From: an uncultured Allorhizobium sp.
GTDB lineage: Bacteria; Pseudomonadota; Alphaproteobacteria; Rhizobiales; Rhizobiaceae
Direction: 5' to 3'
Assembly: GCA_958439205.1 (NCBI GenBank)
Contig: OY288189.1
Span: forward strand, 3,983,001 to 4,047,000
DNA length: 64,000 nt
The translations under genes were made by a program, and so were the position numbers. Below, piece by piece: positions 1-8,208 of the stretch. Positions within the stretch are counted from its first letter, which is position 1; every line of letters begins with the position of its first letter. The notes under the pieces are model-generated. The model did not search any database. It saw nothing but the letters and a program-made list of their open reading frames with translations, and had not been told where the DNA came from.

Positions 1-66
1 TCTCAACTGATCCCCATCCGCCCGCCAAACGATCCGGGCGCGGCGGTTTCTCGTGGTCGACACGGA

Positions 67-97
67 CATAACGCCCGGCCCAGTCCCGGGCGTTATG
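67..97. repeat. Perfect 12-bp inverted repeat
   Basis: Positions 67-78 (CATAACGCCCGG) and 86-97 (CCGGGCGTTATG) are perfect reverse complements around a 7-nt loop. Neither strand has a T-tract directly after the stem, so it is only a possible factor-assisted terminator of a gene left of the window. The rest of 1-282 has no gene that I can support and no clear promoter hexamers. Confidence 0.6.
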
Positions 98-282
98 CCG
101 TTACCCCCCCCAATAATTCACCCATCCATTCTTATAGCCAGATATTCGAAGGTGCTTAAACCCCTCTCAATCTTTGAGGGCGAGACTGTGTCCCAAATCG
201 TCGGGACATGACGTGCCGATCCGTTCGACTGATCCATCTCACTGGCGCCCGAACCGCTCGACAGACGAAAGCTCCCTCGCCC

Positions 283-2103
283 ATGAAAAACCTCCGGATA
301 TCGCTCCAGCTGATCCTGCTGATCGGCGGTCTTATGGCGGCATTCGCCGCCGCCACCTATTTCCAGGTCCGCTCGTCGACGACGACGATCTACCAGCAGC
401 GCTACGAACTTCTGCGCACCCAGGTCGAAACCGCACTCTCGGTTCTCAAAGACTTCAACGACCGTGCGGTCGCAGGGGAGTTCAGCGTCGAGGAAGCCAA
501 GACCCGGGCGTACGACATGCTGAACAAGATGCGGTTCGAGCCGGATGGCTACTTCTTCGGTTACGACTACGACGTCGTGATGCTCTTCCATCCGACCTCG
601 AAGGATGTGGGCAAGAGCAACAAGGGCAAGCCCGACGCCAATGGCTTTGCCTATCGTGACGAACTGGTTCGTTTGGGCCAGCTGGGCGGCGGCTTCGTCG
701 AGTTTATCGGCCCGAAGCCGGGCAAGGATCCCGAAGACCGCTCCTATCCGAAGGCATCCTACGGCAAGGCCTTCGAACCCTGGAAGGTCGTCATCGTGAC
801 CGGCCTTTACACCGACGACCTGAAGGCGGAAATCCGCTCCAGCGTGATCAAGACGATCAGCTGGTCTGCCGGTATCTTCGTGCTGGCGCTGATCGCGGCC
901 TACATCGTCATTCGCAACATCACGACGCCGCTGAAGGCTATCCATGATGCGCTGGAGGCGGTCGCAGACGAAAATGTCAGCATCGCCATTCCGCATACCG
1001 ACATGAGCAATGAAATCGGGATGATGGCGAAGGCGACGAAGAGCCTTCAGGACAAGGTGCGCGAGCGCCACGCGCTCACCGCGCGCCAGGAGGAGCAGCA
1101 GCGCGAGCTCGACGGCGAGCGCAGCCAGAATGCCGAGACGCAGCTCGCCGAAGCCCGCCAGCAGGCGCATGTGGTTGCCACCATCGGACAGTCGCTCGAG
1201 CAGCTCGCCCATGGTGACCTGACCGTGCGCTGCGCGGATCTCGGCTCCAAGTATGCCGGCCTGCGCGACAACTTCAACGATGCGCTCGCCCGCCTCGAAG
1301 AAGCGATGGCTCGCGTCAACCTGAAGGGCAATGACATCGCCGTCTCGAAGGAAGAGATCCGTCGCGCCTCGGGTGAACTTGCGACCCGGACCGAACGCCA
1401 GGCGGCGAACCTCGAAGAGACCTCGGCCGCTCTCGACGAGCTCACCGTCGCAGTTCGCCAGACGGCAGATGGTGCACGCGAAGCTGCCAACCGCGTTGGC
1501 ACCGTCAGCGCCGAAGCTCGCCAGAGCGACGAGATCGTCGGCAAGGCGATCAATGCGATGAGCGGCATCGAGCAGTCTTCGGCCGAGATCACCAAGATCA
1601 TCGGCGTGATCGACGAGATTGCCTTCCAGACCAACCTTCTGGCGCTGAACGCCGGCGTCGAAGCGGCCCGTGCGGGCGAAAGCGGCAAGGGCTTTGCGGT
1701 TGTTGCGCAGGAAGTGCGTGAGCTCGCCCAGCGCTCGGCGGCGGCTGCCAAGGAGATCAAGGATCAGATCGCCCGCTCTTCGGCCCAGGTCGAACAGGGC
1801 GTGCAGCTGGTCGGCCAGACCGGTGAGGCACTGAAGCGCATCTCCGACCAGATCGCCAGCGCCAACGACATCGTCTCGAAGATCTCGCACTCCGCCCAGG
1901 AGCAGGACACGACCCTGCGCTCGATCTCGGCCTCGATGAACCAGCTCGACCAGGCCACCCAGCAGAACGCCGCGATGGCGGAAGAAACCACGGCGTCTGC
2001 CGAGGTTCTCGCCAACGACACCGGCGACCTGCTCAGCCTGATCCGCAGCTTCAAGACCAGCCAGGCCGGCGCCGGCCAGCAGCAGTATCGCATGGCGAGC
2101 TGA
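283..2103 (+). CDS. Methyl-accepting chemotaxis protein with sCache sensor domain
   Basis: Inner-membrane chemoreceptor that senses a periplasmic ligand and signals to CheA/CheW. About 606 residues: TM helix near residues 7-27, a periplasmic single-Cache (sCache_2-like) domain to about 180 with the GYFFGYD and PWKVVIVTGLY elements, second TM near 185-210, HAMP, a second HAMP-like stretch, then the cytoplasmic methylation/signalling hairpin. The hairpin tip IDEIAFQTNLLALNAGVEA is near-canonical. The open frame extends upstream to 208, but ATG 283 begins a normal amphipathic start plus TM helix, so I chose it. No CheR-binding pentapeptide is seen at the C-terminus (ends QYRMAS). It is a single gene with its own terminator. 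The ligand is unknown; sCache domains often bind small carboxylates. Family very sure, ligand not. Confidence 0.95.
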   Translation: MKNLRISLQLILLIGGLMAAFAAATYFQVRSSTTTIYQQRYELLRTQVETALSVLKDFNDRAVAGEFSVEEAKTRAYDMLNKMRFEPDGYFFGYDYDVVMLFHPTSKDVGKSNKGKPDANGFAYRDELVRLGQLGGGFVEFIGPKPGKDPEDRSYPKASYGKAFEPWKVVIVTGLYTDDLKAEIRSSVIKTISWSAGIFVLALIAAYIVIRNITTPLKAIHDALEAVADENVSIAIPHTDMSNEIGMMAKATKSLQDKVRERHALTARQEEQQRELDGERSQNAETQLAEARQQAHVVATIGQSLEQLAHGDLTVRCADLGSKYAGLRDNFNDALARLEEAMARVNLKGNDIAVSKEEIRRASGELATRTERQAANLEETSAALDELTVAVRQTADGAREAANRVGTVSAEARQSDEIVGKAINAMSGIEQSSAEITKIIGVIDEIAFQTNLLALNAGVEAARAGESGKGFAVVAQEVRELAQRSAAAAKEIKDQIARSSAQVEQGVQLVGQTGEALKRISDQIASANDIVSKISHSAQEQDTTLRSISASMNQLDQATQQNAAMAEETTASAEVLANDTGDLLSLIRSFKTSQAGAGQQQYRMAS

Positions 2104-2128
2104 GGCCAGGACCATATTGGAAACAAAG

Positions 2129-2160
2129 AGGCCGCCGGGACAATCCGGCGGCCTTTCTCG
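2129..2160 (+). terminator. Rho-independent terminator of the chemoreceptor gene
   Basis: A perfect 10-bp stem AGGCCGCCGG (2129-2138) / CCGGCGGCCT (2145-2154) with a 6-nt loop is followed by TTCTCGTTT. It lies 25 bp after the chemoreceptor stop and just before the convergent DUF523 gene. Confidence 0.85.
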
Positions 2161-2162
2161 TT

Positions 2163-2657
2163 TCAGCTGGTTCTATCGATGTGGGCCGCGAGACGATCGA
2201 GTTCGCGATCGGAAAAGACCTCGATGCCGGCCCGGCGCATGAGGGCTGCGGTGACGCCGAAGCCGGGATGGCGGGTGCCGGAAAACGAGCCATCGTAGAT
2301 GAAGCCGGATCCGCAGGACGGGCTGCCATCAATGAGGAGCGCTACGGCGCATCCCTGCTCGCGGGCGAAGGCGACGGCCTTTTTCCCACCCTGGATGAAT
2401 TCTTCGGTCACATCCCCGCCCGTCACTTCCAGCACCCGCGCACGACCGGCCAGCACATCCTCTCCATTCATGCCGCCTTCGATCTCGGCGGGTGGACGGG
2501 GTGTCGGCAGGCCACCAGCCTGTTCGGGACAGTAACCGACGAGCCGTCCCTCGGCCTTCCAACGGTCAATCAAGGGATCGTCGAGGGGTTTGCCCTTGCC
2601 GTCGTAACGGACAGGGCGGCCAAGGAGGCAGGCACTGATGAGGATTTTGGGGGGCAT
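2163..2657 (-). CDS. DUF523 domain protein
   Basis: Protein of 164 residues matching the DUF523 (YbbK-like) family. It shows the N-terminal ISACLLG(R)PVRYDG signature, the central CPEQAGGLPTPRPP segment and the GSPSCG motif, with Cys residues spaced as in the family. The biochemical role is not established. The start ATG at 2657 follows the antitoxin stop by only a few bases, so it is probably translated from the same transcript as the upstream toxin-antitoxin pair or glyS. Full length for a stand-alone DUF523 protein. Family assignment is confident; no function is claimed. Confidence 0.88.
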   Translation of the reverse strand: MPPKILISACLLGRPVRYDGKGKPLDDPLIDRWKAEGRLVGYCPEQAGGLPTPRPPAEIEGGMNGEDVLAGRARVLEVTGGDVTEEFIQGGKKAVAFAREQGCAVALLIDGSPSCGSGFIYDGSFSGTRHPGFGVTAALMRRAGIEVFSDRELDRLAAHIDRTS

Positions 2658-2662
2658 CTGAA

Positions 2663-2977
2663 TTATGCCGCCTTAACTGCGATCTGTACGCCGGTTTCGT
2701 CCTGCAGCAGGCGGATGACGGCAAAGAGATTGTCGGCACGCGGGTTGCCGGAGGGACCGAACATCCGCATCAGGCTCTTGGGCGGCAAGCCGGACTTCTG
2801 GCCGAGCTCGATAAAGCCGATCGTGGCGTTGATATAATCGCGCAAAAGAGCGCGACCGGTTTCGACGTCACCCGACAGCAGGAGCTCGATCGCCTCGCTC
2901 AGCAGTGCGGCGCGAAAAGCCGGATCCGATTGTGCTCGATCGCGAACGGTTTCCTTGAAATCTCTCGTCAAAGCCAT
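2663..2977 (-). CDS. Antitoxin of a RelE/ParE-type toxin-antitoxin pair (probable addiction-module antidote)
   Basis: Small protein of 104 residues that resembles the putative addiction-module antidote family. A C-terminal helix-turn-helix region contains the IGFIELGQKSGLPPKSLMRM segment, and the ending NLFAVIRLLQ is typical of such antidotes. It would bind the toxin encoded just upstream and repress the pair. ATG 2977 is chosen because the toxin stop codon (2979-2981) ends one base before it; the longer open frame upstream is the toxin gene in another frame. Toxin-first order is as in HigBA modules. Confidence is high for a TA antitoxin, moderate for the exact family. Confidence 0.85.
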   Translation of the reverse strand: MALTRDFKETVRDRAQSDPAFRAALLSEAIELLLSGDVETGRALLRDYINATIGFIELGQKSGLPPKSLMRMFGPSGNPRADNLFAVIRLLQDETGVQIAVKAA

Positions 2978-2978
2978 C

Positions 2979-3299
2979 TCAGCCTGCCTTCCGCTTTTTG
3001 TATTCTGCCCAACGAGCCTGTGCCGTCTTGATATCTGCCTGTTGCCGCTTCTTGGTTCCACCGGCGACCAGGATGACGAGTCTGTCGCCGTCTTTGCCGA
3101 AATAGATGCGGTAGCCAGGGCCATAGTCGATCCGGTATTCCAGAACACCCTCGCCTAAGCCCTTGGCATTGGAGAAATTCCCGAGCGACATTCGCGTGAT
3201 GGCCGTCGTGATCTTCACAGCAGCCATGGGGTCCAGCCCCTCGAACCAGTGTCCGAAGGGACTGCGTCCTTGATCATCCAGGAACTCACGGATCTCCAT
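2979..3299 (-). CDS. RelE/ParE-family toxin (HigB-like order)
   Basis: Protein of 106 residues with the phage-derived Gp49/HigB-like pattern: N-terminal IREFLDDQGRSPFGHWFEGL, a central ITTAITRM helix, and the conserved core YRIDYGPGYRIYFGKDGD followed by LVILVAGGTKKRQQADI and a helix ending in YKKRKAG. Such proteins are mRNA interferases that act at the ribosome. It is paired with the antitoxin that starts one base after its stop. ATG 3299 has no visible Shine-Dalgarno; a -10-like TACTAT ends six bases upstream, so the message may be leaderless. Located directly behind the glyS terminator, on the same strand as glyS. Confidence 0.88.
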   Translation of the reverse strand: MEIREFLDDQGRSPFGHWFEGLDPMAAVKITTAITRMSLGNFSNAKGLGEGVLEYRIDYGPGYRIYFGKDGDRLVILVAGGTKKRQQADIKTAQARWAEYKKRKAG

Positions 3300-3305
3300 G
3301 AGGCG

Positions 3306-3333
3306 ATAGTACCATATAGGACACCACCATCAA
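3306..3333 (-). promoter_or_regulatory. Candidate promoter of the toxin-antitoxin pair
   Basis: On the minus strand, TTGATG (3328-3333) and TACTAT (3306-3311) are spaced by 16 bp. The -10 box ends 6 bp before the toxin ATG, which would place the transcription start at or next to the start codon. Prediction from hexamers only. Confidence 0.45.
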
Positions 3334-3359
3334 CAGAGAAAACCCCGCCGAAGCGGGGT
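3334..3359 (-). terminator. Rho-independent terminator of glyS
   Basis: Read on the minus strand, the 7-bp stem ACCCCGC / GCGGGGT (3342-3348 with 3353-3359) with a 4-nt loop is followed by TTTTCTCTG. It lies just downstream of the glyS stop and separates glyS from the toxin-antitoxin pair. Confidence 0.85.
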
Positions 3360-3368
3360 CTCACATCG

Positions 3369-5522
3369 TCAGCCTGTGATCTTGGAGAAGTCTGCGACCG
3401 TGGCCGTCGCCTCGCGGATGGCCTTGAGCAGTGCCAGCCGGTTGGCGCGGATGGCGGCGTCCTCGTCATTGACCAGGACGTCCTCGAAGAATTTGTCGAC
3501 CGGGCCGCGCAGCGTCGAGAGCGCCTGCATGGCGGAGCGGAAGTCTTCCGATGCGACCGCTTCGGCTGCCGCCTTCGAGGCGGACTGGATGGCAGCGAAG
3601 AGGGACTTTTCCGCGTCGAGCTTCAGCAGCGCTTCCGAGACGCCATCGGCGACGACCGTGCCCTTCTTCTCTTCAGCGGCCAAAAGCTGCGTGGCGCGCT
3701 TGGTGCCGGCGAGCAGGTTTAGGCCGTCTTCCGAGGTGATAAAGGCGGTCAAGGCTTCGGCCTTGCGGGCGACCATCAGCAGGTCGTCGGCCTCAGGCGT
3801 CAGCACGGCATCAATGATGTCGTGGCGGGCGCCCTGGTCGCGCAGGTAGACCTTGAGACGGTCGTGGAAGAAGGAGAGGAGGTCGGCATCCTTGGCAACC
3901 GAGGCGATCGGCAGGCGGATGCCCTTCTCCAGGATCATGCGCACGACACCCAAAGCTGCACGACGCAGTGCATAGGGGTCCTTCGAACCCGTCGGCTTTT
4001 CGTCGATGGCCCAGAAACCCACAAGCGTGTCGAGCTTGTCGGCGAGCGCGACGGTCAGGCCCACCTTGTCATCGGGCAGACGGTCGGAAGGGCCGTTCGG
4101 CTTCCAGTGGTCCTCGATGGCGGCGGCGACAGAGGCATCTTCGCCCTGCAGGAGCGCGTATTTGCGGCCCATTGCGCCCTGGAGTTCGGGGAATTCGCCG
4201 ACGGCTTCGGTACGAAGGTCCGCCTTGGCAAGCACCACGGCACGGTCGACGAGGGCCAGATCGGCGCCGACAACAGGCGCCAGCACCTTGGCCAGTTCGC
4301 GGATGCGCGCGACGCGTTCCCCTTGAGTGCCCAGCTTGGCATGGAAGGTAACGTTCAGCGCATCGAGCTTGGCCATGCGCTGGTCGAGCGGCTTCTTGAG
4401 ATCCAGGTCGAACTTGGCAGCTGAGGCCTCCAGCGTATCGAGATCCGGCAGATCGCTCTGGTCGCGCTTCCAGAAATGCAGCGCATCCGACAGGCGGGCG
4501 CGCACAACCTTGCCATTGCCATGCATGATCTCGCGGCCGCCGTCGGTGGCCTGGATATTGGAAATCAGGATGAAATGGTTGGAGAGCTTGTCGGTCTCAC
4601 CCTGCGGGCGCACGACAAAGCACTTCTGGTTGGTCTTGATCGTCAGGCGGATGATCTCGGCCGGGATCGAGAGGTAATCCTCTTCAAACGTGCCGAGCAG
4701 AACCTGCGGCCATTCGACGAGGCCGGAGACTTCTTCCAGCAGGCCCTCGTCCTCGACCAGTTCCAGCCCATTGGCAAAGGCGATGTCGCGGGCGTCGTGC
4801 AGGATCATATCCTTGCGGCGCTCGGCATCGAGGATCACCTTGGCGCGTTCCAGGCTCGAGACGTAATCGTCGAAGCGCCTGACGGTGATGGCATCCGGCG
4901 CATGGAAGCGGTGGCCATAGGTGACGTTGGAAGCCACGATACCGTCGATCTCGAAGGGGATCACCTGAACTTCGTCATGCTCGGGGCCGAAGGTGCAGAC
5001 GATCGACTGCAGCGGGCGGACCCAGCGGAGGCTTTCCATGCCCTTGCCCTCGATGCCGCCATAGCCGGAGCCCTTGGGCATGGAGGCAAAGCCGGAGCGC
5101 ATCGACTTCGGCCAGGGGAAGGCCCTGATGATGCCGGGCATGACATCGGCGATGATTTCTTCGGCCGCACGACCGGGCTTTTCCATGTAGGCGACGTAGA
5201 AGTCGCCCTTCTTCGGATCGGTCTTGATGATGGCCTGGTCGATGGAGGTGAGGCCGGCGCCACGCAGGAAGCCGTCAATGGCACCTTGAGGCGCGGAGAC
5301 GCTCGGGCCCTTTTTCTCTTCCTTGATATCGGCCGAGCGGGCCGTGAGGCCCCGGATATCGAGCGTCAGGCGGCGCGGCGTCCAATATTCGCGCGCGCCC
5401 TCATAGGTCAGGCCCGCATCAACCAGCGCGTCGGTGACCATCTTCTTCAGATCGCCAGCCGCCTTGCGCTGCATGCGGGCGGGGATTTCTTCGGAGCGGA
5501 GTTCGAGCAGGAGATCGGGCAT
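3369..5522 (-). CDS. glyS: Glycine--tRNA ligase beta subunit
   Basis: Beta subunit of the bacterial alpha2beta2 glycyl-tRNA synthetase; it binds tRNA(Gly) and supports aminoacylation with GlyQ in the cytoplasm. About 717 residues, normal length. The start MPDLLLELRSEEIPARMQ is the classic GlyS N-terminus, so ATG 5522 is preferred over the 9-codon upstream extension. Other matches are the TYGHRFHAPDAI segment and the C-terminal DALRP/anticodon-binding-like region with FFEDVLVNDED. glyQ, its partner, is about 8 kb upstream on the same strand, not adjacent; the interval holds a TA pair, DUF2207/aroA/lemA, a two-component pair and DUF3800. A terminator follows it. Confidence 0.97.
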   Translation of the reverse strand: MPDLLLELRSEEIPARMQRKAAGDLKKMVTDALVDAGLTYEGAREYWTPRRLTLDIRGLTARSADIKEEKKGPSVSAPQGAIDGFLRGAGLTSIDQAIIKTDPKKGDFYVAYMEKPGRAAEEIIADVMPGIIRAFPWPKSMRSGFASMPKGSGYGGIEGKGMESLRWVRPLQSIVCTFGPEHDEVQVIPFEIDGIVASNVTYGHRFHAPDAITVRRFDDYVSSLERAKVILDAERRKDMILHDARDIAFANGLELVEDEGLLEEVSGLVEWPQVLLGTFEEDYLSIPAEIIRLTIKTNQKCFVVRPQGETDKLSNHFILISNIQATDGGREIMHGNGKVVRARLSDALHFWKRDQSDLPDLDTLEASAAKFDLDLKKPLDQRMAKLDALNVTFHAKLGTQGERVARIRELAKVLAPVVGADLALVDRAVVLAKADLRTEAVGEFPELQGAMGRKYALLQGEDASVAAAIEDHWKPNGPSDRLPDDKVGLTVALADKLDTLVGFWAIDEKPTGSKDPYALRRAALGVVRMILEKGIRLPIASVAKDADLLSFFHDRLKVYLRDQGARHDIIDAVLTPEADDLLMVARKAEALTAFITSEDGLNLLAGTKRATQLLAAEEKKGTVVADGVSEALLKLDAEKSLFAAIQSASKAAAEAVASEDFRSAMQALSTLRGPVDKFFEDVLVNDEDAAIRANRLALLKAIREATATVADFSKITG

Positions 5523-5619
5523 CGGGTCTGACTTTTTGAGCTGTTGCAAAGGGCTGCGGCGGACTTAGCAAGCCGCGCGGCAAAAGTCATCCATGGATGC
5601 GTGCAAAATGGCGGGTGGA

Positions 5620-5925
5620 TCAAGCGGCGGACAGATCGGTTCGGACGGGAATGGCACCGAGTTCATCTGCCTTTGCGGCTGCTTCCGTCTTCAGATCGTA
5701 GCTTGTCTGCAGGTTCATCCAGAATTGCGGCGACATGTCGAAATAGCGCGCGAGCCGGAGCGCGGTGTCTGGCGTCAAGGATGTCTGCTCGGAAACCAGA
5801 CGCTCGATCCGGGTGCGTGGCACGTTCAAGAGGCGCGCAAGGGCGCCAGAGCTCAGGCCCATGGGCTCCAGAAACTCGTCGCGCAGAATTTCACCGGGAT
5901 GGACGGGCGGCAGGACGATGGTCAT
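5620..5925 (-). CDS. higA: HigA-type antitoxin (XRE family)
   Basis: Protein of 101 residues with the diagnostic HigA/VapI signature PPVHPGEILRDEFLEPMGLS and a Cro/C1-type helix-turn-helix (SGALARLLNVPRTRIERLVS), then ALRLARYFDMSPQFWMNLQ. It neutralises the toxin encoded 14 bp upstream and, with it, autorepresses the operon. ATG 5925 is preceded by AAGGAGA on the minus strand, a good Shine-Dalgarno; the longer open frame upstream has no support. It sits immediately upstream of glyS (97 bp), so a read-through transcript could enter glyS. Confidence 0.93.
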   Translation of the reverse strand: MTIVLPPVHPGEILRDEFLEPMGLSSGALARLLNVPRTRIERLVSEQTSLTPDTALRLARYFDMSPQFWMNLQTSYDLKTEAAAKADELGAIPVRTDLSAA

Positions 5926-5939
5926 GGCATGTCTCCTTC

Positions 5940-6221
5940 TCAGTGATAGTCGACGATCTCGACCTGATCGGCACCGTTGTCGGACCAGACGAAGCAGATC
6001 CGCCATTGGTCGTTGATCCGGATCGAATGTTGCCCACCCCGGTCGCCTTTCAGAAGTTCCAATCGATTACCCGGAGGACGGGCCAGGTCATTGAGCGAAG
6101 TCGCATTGTCTATCAGCGTCAGCTTCACGATTGCGCGTCTCAACAGATCCGCCGGGAAACCTTTCGGTGCCTTCCCAGATGCCACGGCCTCCGTCATTGC
6201 GTTGGCATAGGACCGGATCAT
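5940..6221 (-). CDS. higB: HigB/RelE-type toxin
   Basis: Protein of 93 residues of the HigB (plasmid maintenance killer) family, a ribosome-dependent mRNA interferase. Visible family elements are the LIDNATSLNDLARPPGNRLELLKGDRGG segment around residues 37-64 and the core HSIRINDQWRICFVW followed by VEIVDYH at the end. The protein is intact and of normal length. ATG 6221 has a strong GGAGG six bases upstream. Toxin-first order with HigA downstream is the HigBA arrangement. An 11-bp inverted repeat overlaps the promoter in front. Confidence 0.94.
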   Translation of the reverse strand: MIRSYANAMTEAVASGKAPKGFPADLLRRAIVKLTLIDNATSLNDLARPPGNRLELLKGDRGGQHSIRINDQWRICFVWSDNGADQVEIVDYH

Positions 6222-6238
6222 CTGAAACCTCCGAGATC

Positions 6239-6270
6239 ACAAATGTATCACCACGCGATACATTTGTCGA
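6239..6270 (-). promoter_or_regulatory. higBA promoter with HigA operator (11-bp inverted repeat)
   Basis: A perfect inverted repeat ACAAATGTATC (6239-6249) / GATACATTTGT (6257-6267) with a 7-bp spacer lies between the DUF2207 gene and higB. On the minus strand it overlaps a -35 TCGACA (6265-6270) and a -10 TACATT (6242-6247) exactly 17 bp apart. This is the layout expected for autorepression by HigA. The pattern is seen directly; binding is inferred. Confidence 0.82.
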
Positions 6271-6273
6271 GGA

Positions 6274-8208
6274 CTACCACCCTCCCCCACCGCCACCACC
6301 ACCGCCACCGCCAGAAGAGCCGCCGGAGAAGCCTGAGGAGGACGAGGAGCTGGAAGGCGGTGGCGTCGGGATGGTGGAGGCAATCGTCGAGGCCATGGAC
6401 GACGAAAAGCCGCCGATGCGGTCTCCGAAGCCGCCGGGATTGCTGCCGTGATACCAGCCGGGGCTGTAGGCAGCGGCCGCGGCGCCGGCCGCGGCCGTGG
6501 CGAGCCAGGTTTCGAAGGCTTGCGACCAAGGCTTTTCGACGCCGAGGGCCACCGCGTATGGCAGGAGCTTTTCGAAATGGCTAGGCGACATGGTCGGGGC
6601 GCCGGCCATGTTCATCCGGTCTTTCTCGGCGAGGGTCAGATAGATGCGCAGGCCCTCGATGCCGTCCATCAGCTTGCGGCCGAGCGGGGTCGGGGCGCCC
6701 ATCAGGAAGAAGAAGAGCATATTGATCAGAAGGATGCCGCCGAAGGCAATCAGGACCGGGAACTGGTGGGTCGCCTCAAGATCCATCCACATCGAGATCA
6801 GCATCAGCCCGAGCGTCGAGAGCGCGACGAAACCGATCAGTGCGAGCGCGAGTACGGCAATGATCTTGCTGAACAGCGAGCGACCGCCGCGGAACATGTT
6901 GACGAGGCCGATGGTAAAGGTGCCGAAGAAGATCGAGAAGAAGGTCGGTACGAAGATCAGCGCGTAGACGTCCTCGCTCAGGTCGCCGAAGATGAAAAGC
7001 GAGGCGACGACGGCGATCGAGAGGCCGATGCCAAGCGAGGTATAGCCGGCATTGCCTTTGTAATACTTGTTCCGATGTTCCTTCTCGATGGCCTGGCGGA
7101 AGCGGTTGCCAACCGATTGCACCTTCTTGCCGTTCGCCTTGTCGATGACCAGTGCATCGTCTGCCGAGGGAATGGCGGCGATAAGGGCGGCTTCGCCGGC
7201 CTGAAGCTTGCCCTCGATGCGCTTGTCCGTGCGGCGGATCGTGATGCGGCTGTCGAGATCGTCGAGCGCAACGTAGCCCTTGACCGCGAGATCGAGAGCG
7301 GCGGCGGACAGTGCCGTCCAGCCTGCACCGGAGAAGCCCTTGTTGTCGATGTAGTTGACGAGCGCCGGGGAGATGCCTTCCGGCGGATCCCAGCGCGGCA
7401 CGACGACACCCTTCGGCGGGTCGCGGCCGACCGTTGCCCAGGAGCGCAGGTAGTAGAGGAAAATCACGGCCAGGCCACCGAAGCCGATGATCGTGTTGAG
7501 ATTGTCGCGAATGAACCACCAGGTGCTGTCTTCCGAAGAGGGGGCGGCGACCACGCCTTTGTCGAAGGCGAGCACGATTGTCAGGCCTTCGCCAGGGCCG
7601 AGTGGCCGTGTGGTCTGAAACTCAAGGCCATCCGATCCCGGGACTTCACGGGCATTCTGAGCCTGCGAGCCAACAGGCCCGGTGAAGAAGGTGGTCTTTG
7701 TGGGGACCGCACCATCGGGCAGCGAGACCGAGGCGCTCGCCTCTTCGATCGGGAAAAGCCAGCCATTGCCCGTGACGTTCCAGTAAAGCTCATCGTGGTC
7801 GTCGAAATAGCGGATCTGTCGGCCGGTGCGGTAGGTGATGGTGTAGGTGTATTCGCCCGGCTTGAGGAAGACGTCACCCGAACCGGCATAAATGCGGATG
7901 CCGCCAGTAATCGTTTCGGTGTGGTTGGCTTCGGGCTGGCCGTCCCGCTCGACCGAAATCAGGTCGAAATCGACCTTCTGGCGAAAGCCGCGTGCGTCCT
8001 GGGCGTAGAGCGGAAAATCGCGGAAGATGCCGCGCTGGATCTTGTCACCCTCAGCATAGACGGTGATCGTTTCCGTCACCTCGATCGTGGCATCGGGAAA
8101 CACCGTGATATCGGCGTGGTAGTCGCGGATGACTTCCTCGGCCTGGGCGCCGCATGCCATCCAGAGAACAAGAAGGAAAGCGGAGCACAGGCGGAGGAGA
8201 GACATCAT
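6274..8208 (-). CDS. DUF2207 membrane protein
   Basis: About 644 residues. It has an N-terminal signal/TM (LLRLCSAFLLVLWMACGAQA), a large extracytoplasmic beta domain of the DUF2207 type (EVTETITVYAEGDKIQRGIFRDFP near residues 43-66), one TM near 250, a cytoplasmic stretch, several TM helices between about 400 and 520, and a glycine-rich C-terminus ending in a run of eleven glycines and a tryptophan, as is typical for this family. Function unknown; DUF2207 proteins often co-occur with LemA. Its ATG overlaps the aroA stop by four bases (ATGA), so it is translationally coupled to aroA. LemA is encoded upstream of aroA, giving lemA-aroA-DUF2207. Confidence 0.9.
   Translation of the reverse strand: MMSLLRLCSAFLLVLWMACGAQAEEVIRDYHADITVFPDATIEVTETITVYAEGDKIQRGIFRDFPLYAQDARGFRQKVDFDLISVERDGQPEANHTETITGGIRIYAGSGDVFLKPGEYTYTITYRTGRQIRYFDDHDELYWNVTGNGWLFPIEEASASVSLPDGAVPTKTTFFTGPVGSQAQNAREVPGSDGLEFQTTRPLGPGEGLTIVLAFDKGVVAAPSSEDSTWWFIRDNLNTIIGFGGLAVIFLYYLRSWATVGRDPPKGVVVPRWDPPEGISPALVNYIDNKGFSGAGWTALSAAALDLAVKGYVALDDLDSRITIRRTDKRIEGKLQAGEAALIAAIPSADDALVIDKANGKKVQSVGNRFRQAIEKEHRNKYYKGNAGYTSLGIGLSIAVVASLFIFGDLSEDVYALIFVPTFFSIFFGTFTIGLVNMFRGGRSLFSKIIAVLALALIGFVALSTLGLMLISMWMDLEATHQFPVLIAFGGILLINMLFFFLMGAPTPLGRKLMDGIEGLRIYLTLAEKDRMNMAGAPTMSPSHFEKLLPYAVALGVEKPWSQAFETWLATAAAGAAAAAYSPGWYHGSNPGGFGDRIGGFSSSMASTIASTIPTPPPSSSSSSSGFSGGSSGGGGGGGGGGGW

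Noticed and set aside
118..2115. Long open frame on the minus strand opposite the chemoreceptor gene
   Set aside because: Repetitive Arg/Gly/Asp-rich translation with no family motifs; an antisense by-product of high-GC codon use in the chemoreceptor gene.
6131..6451. Short plus-strand frame encoding a run of prolines
   Set aside because: It is the reverse complement of the polyglycine tail of the DUF2207 protein and crosses the higBA promoter.
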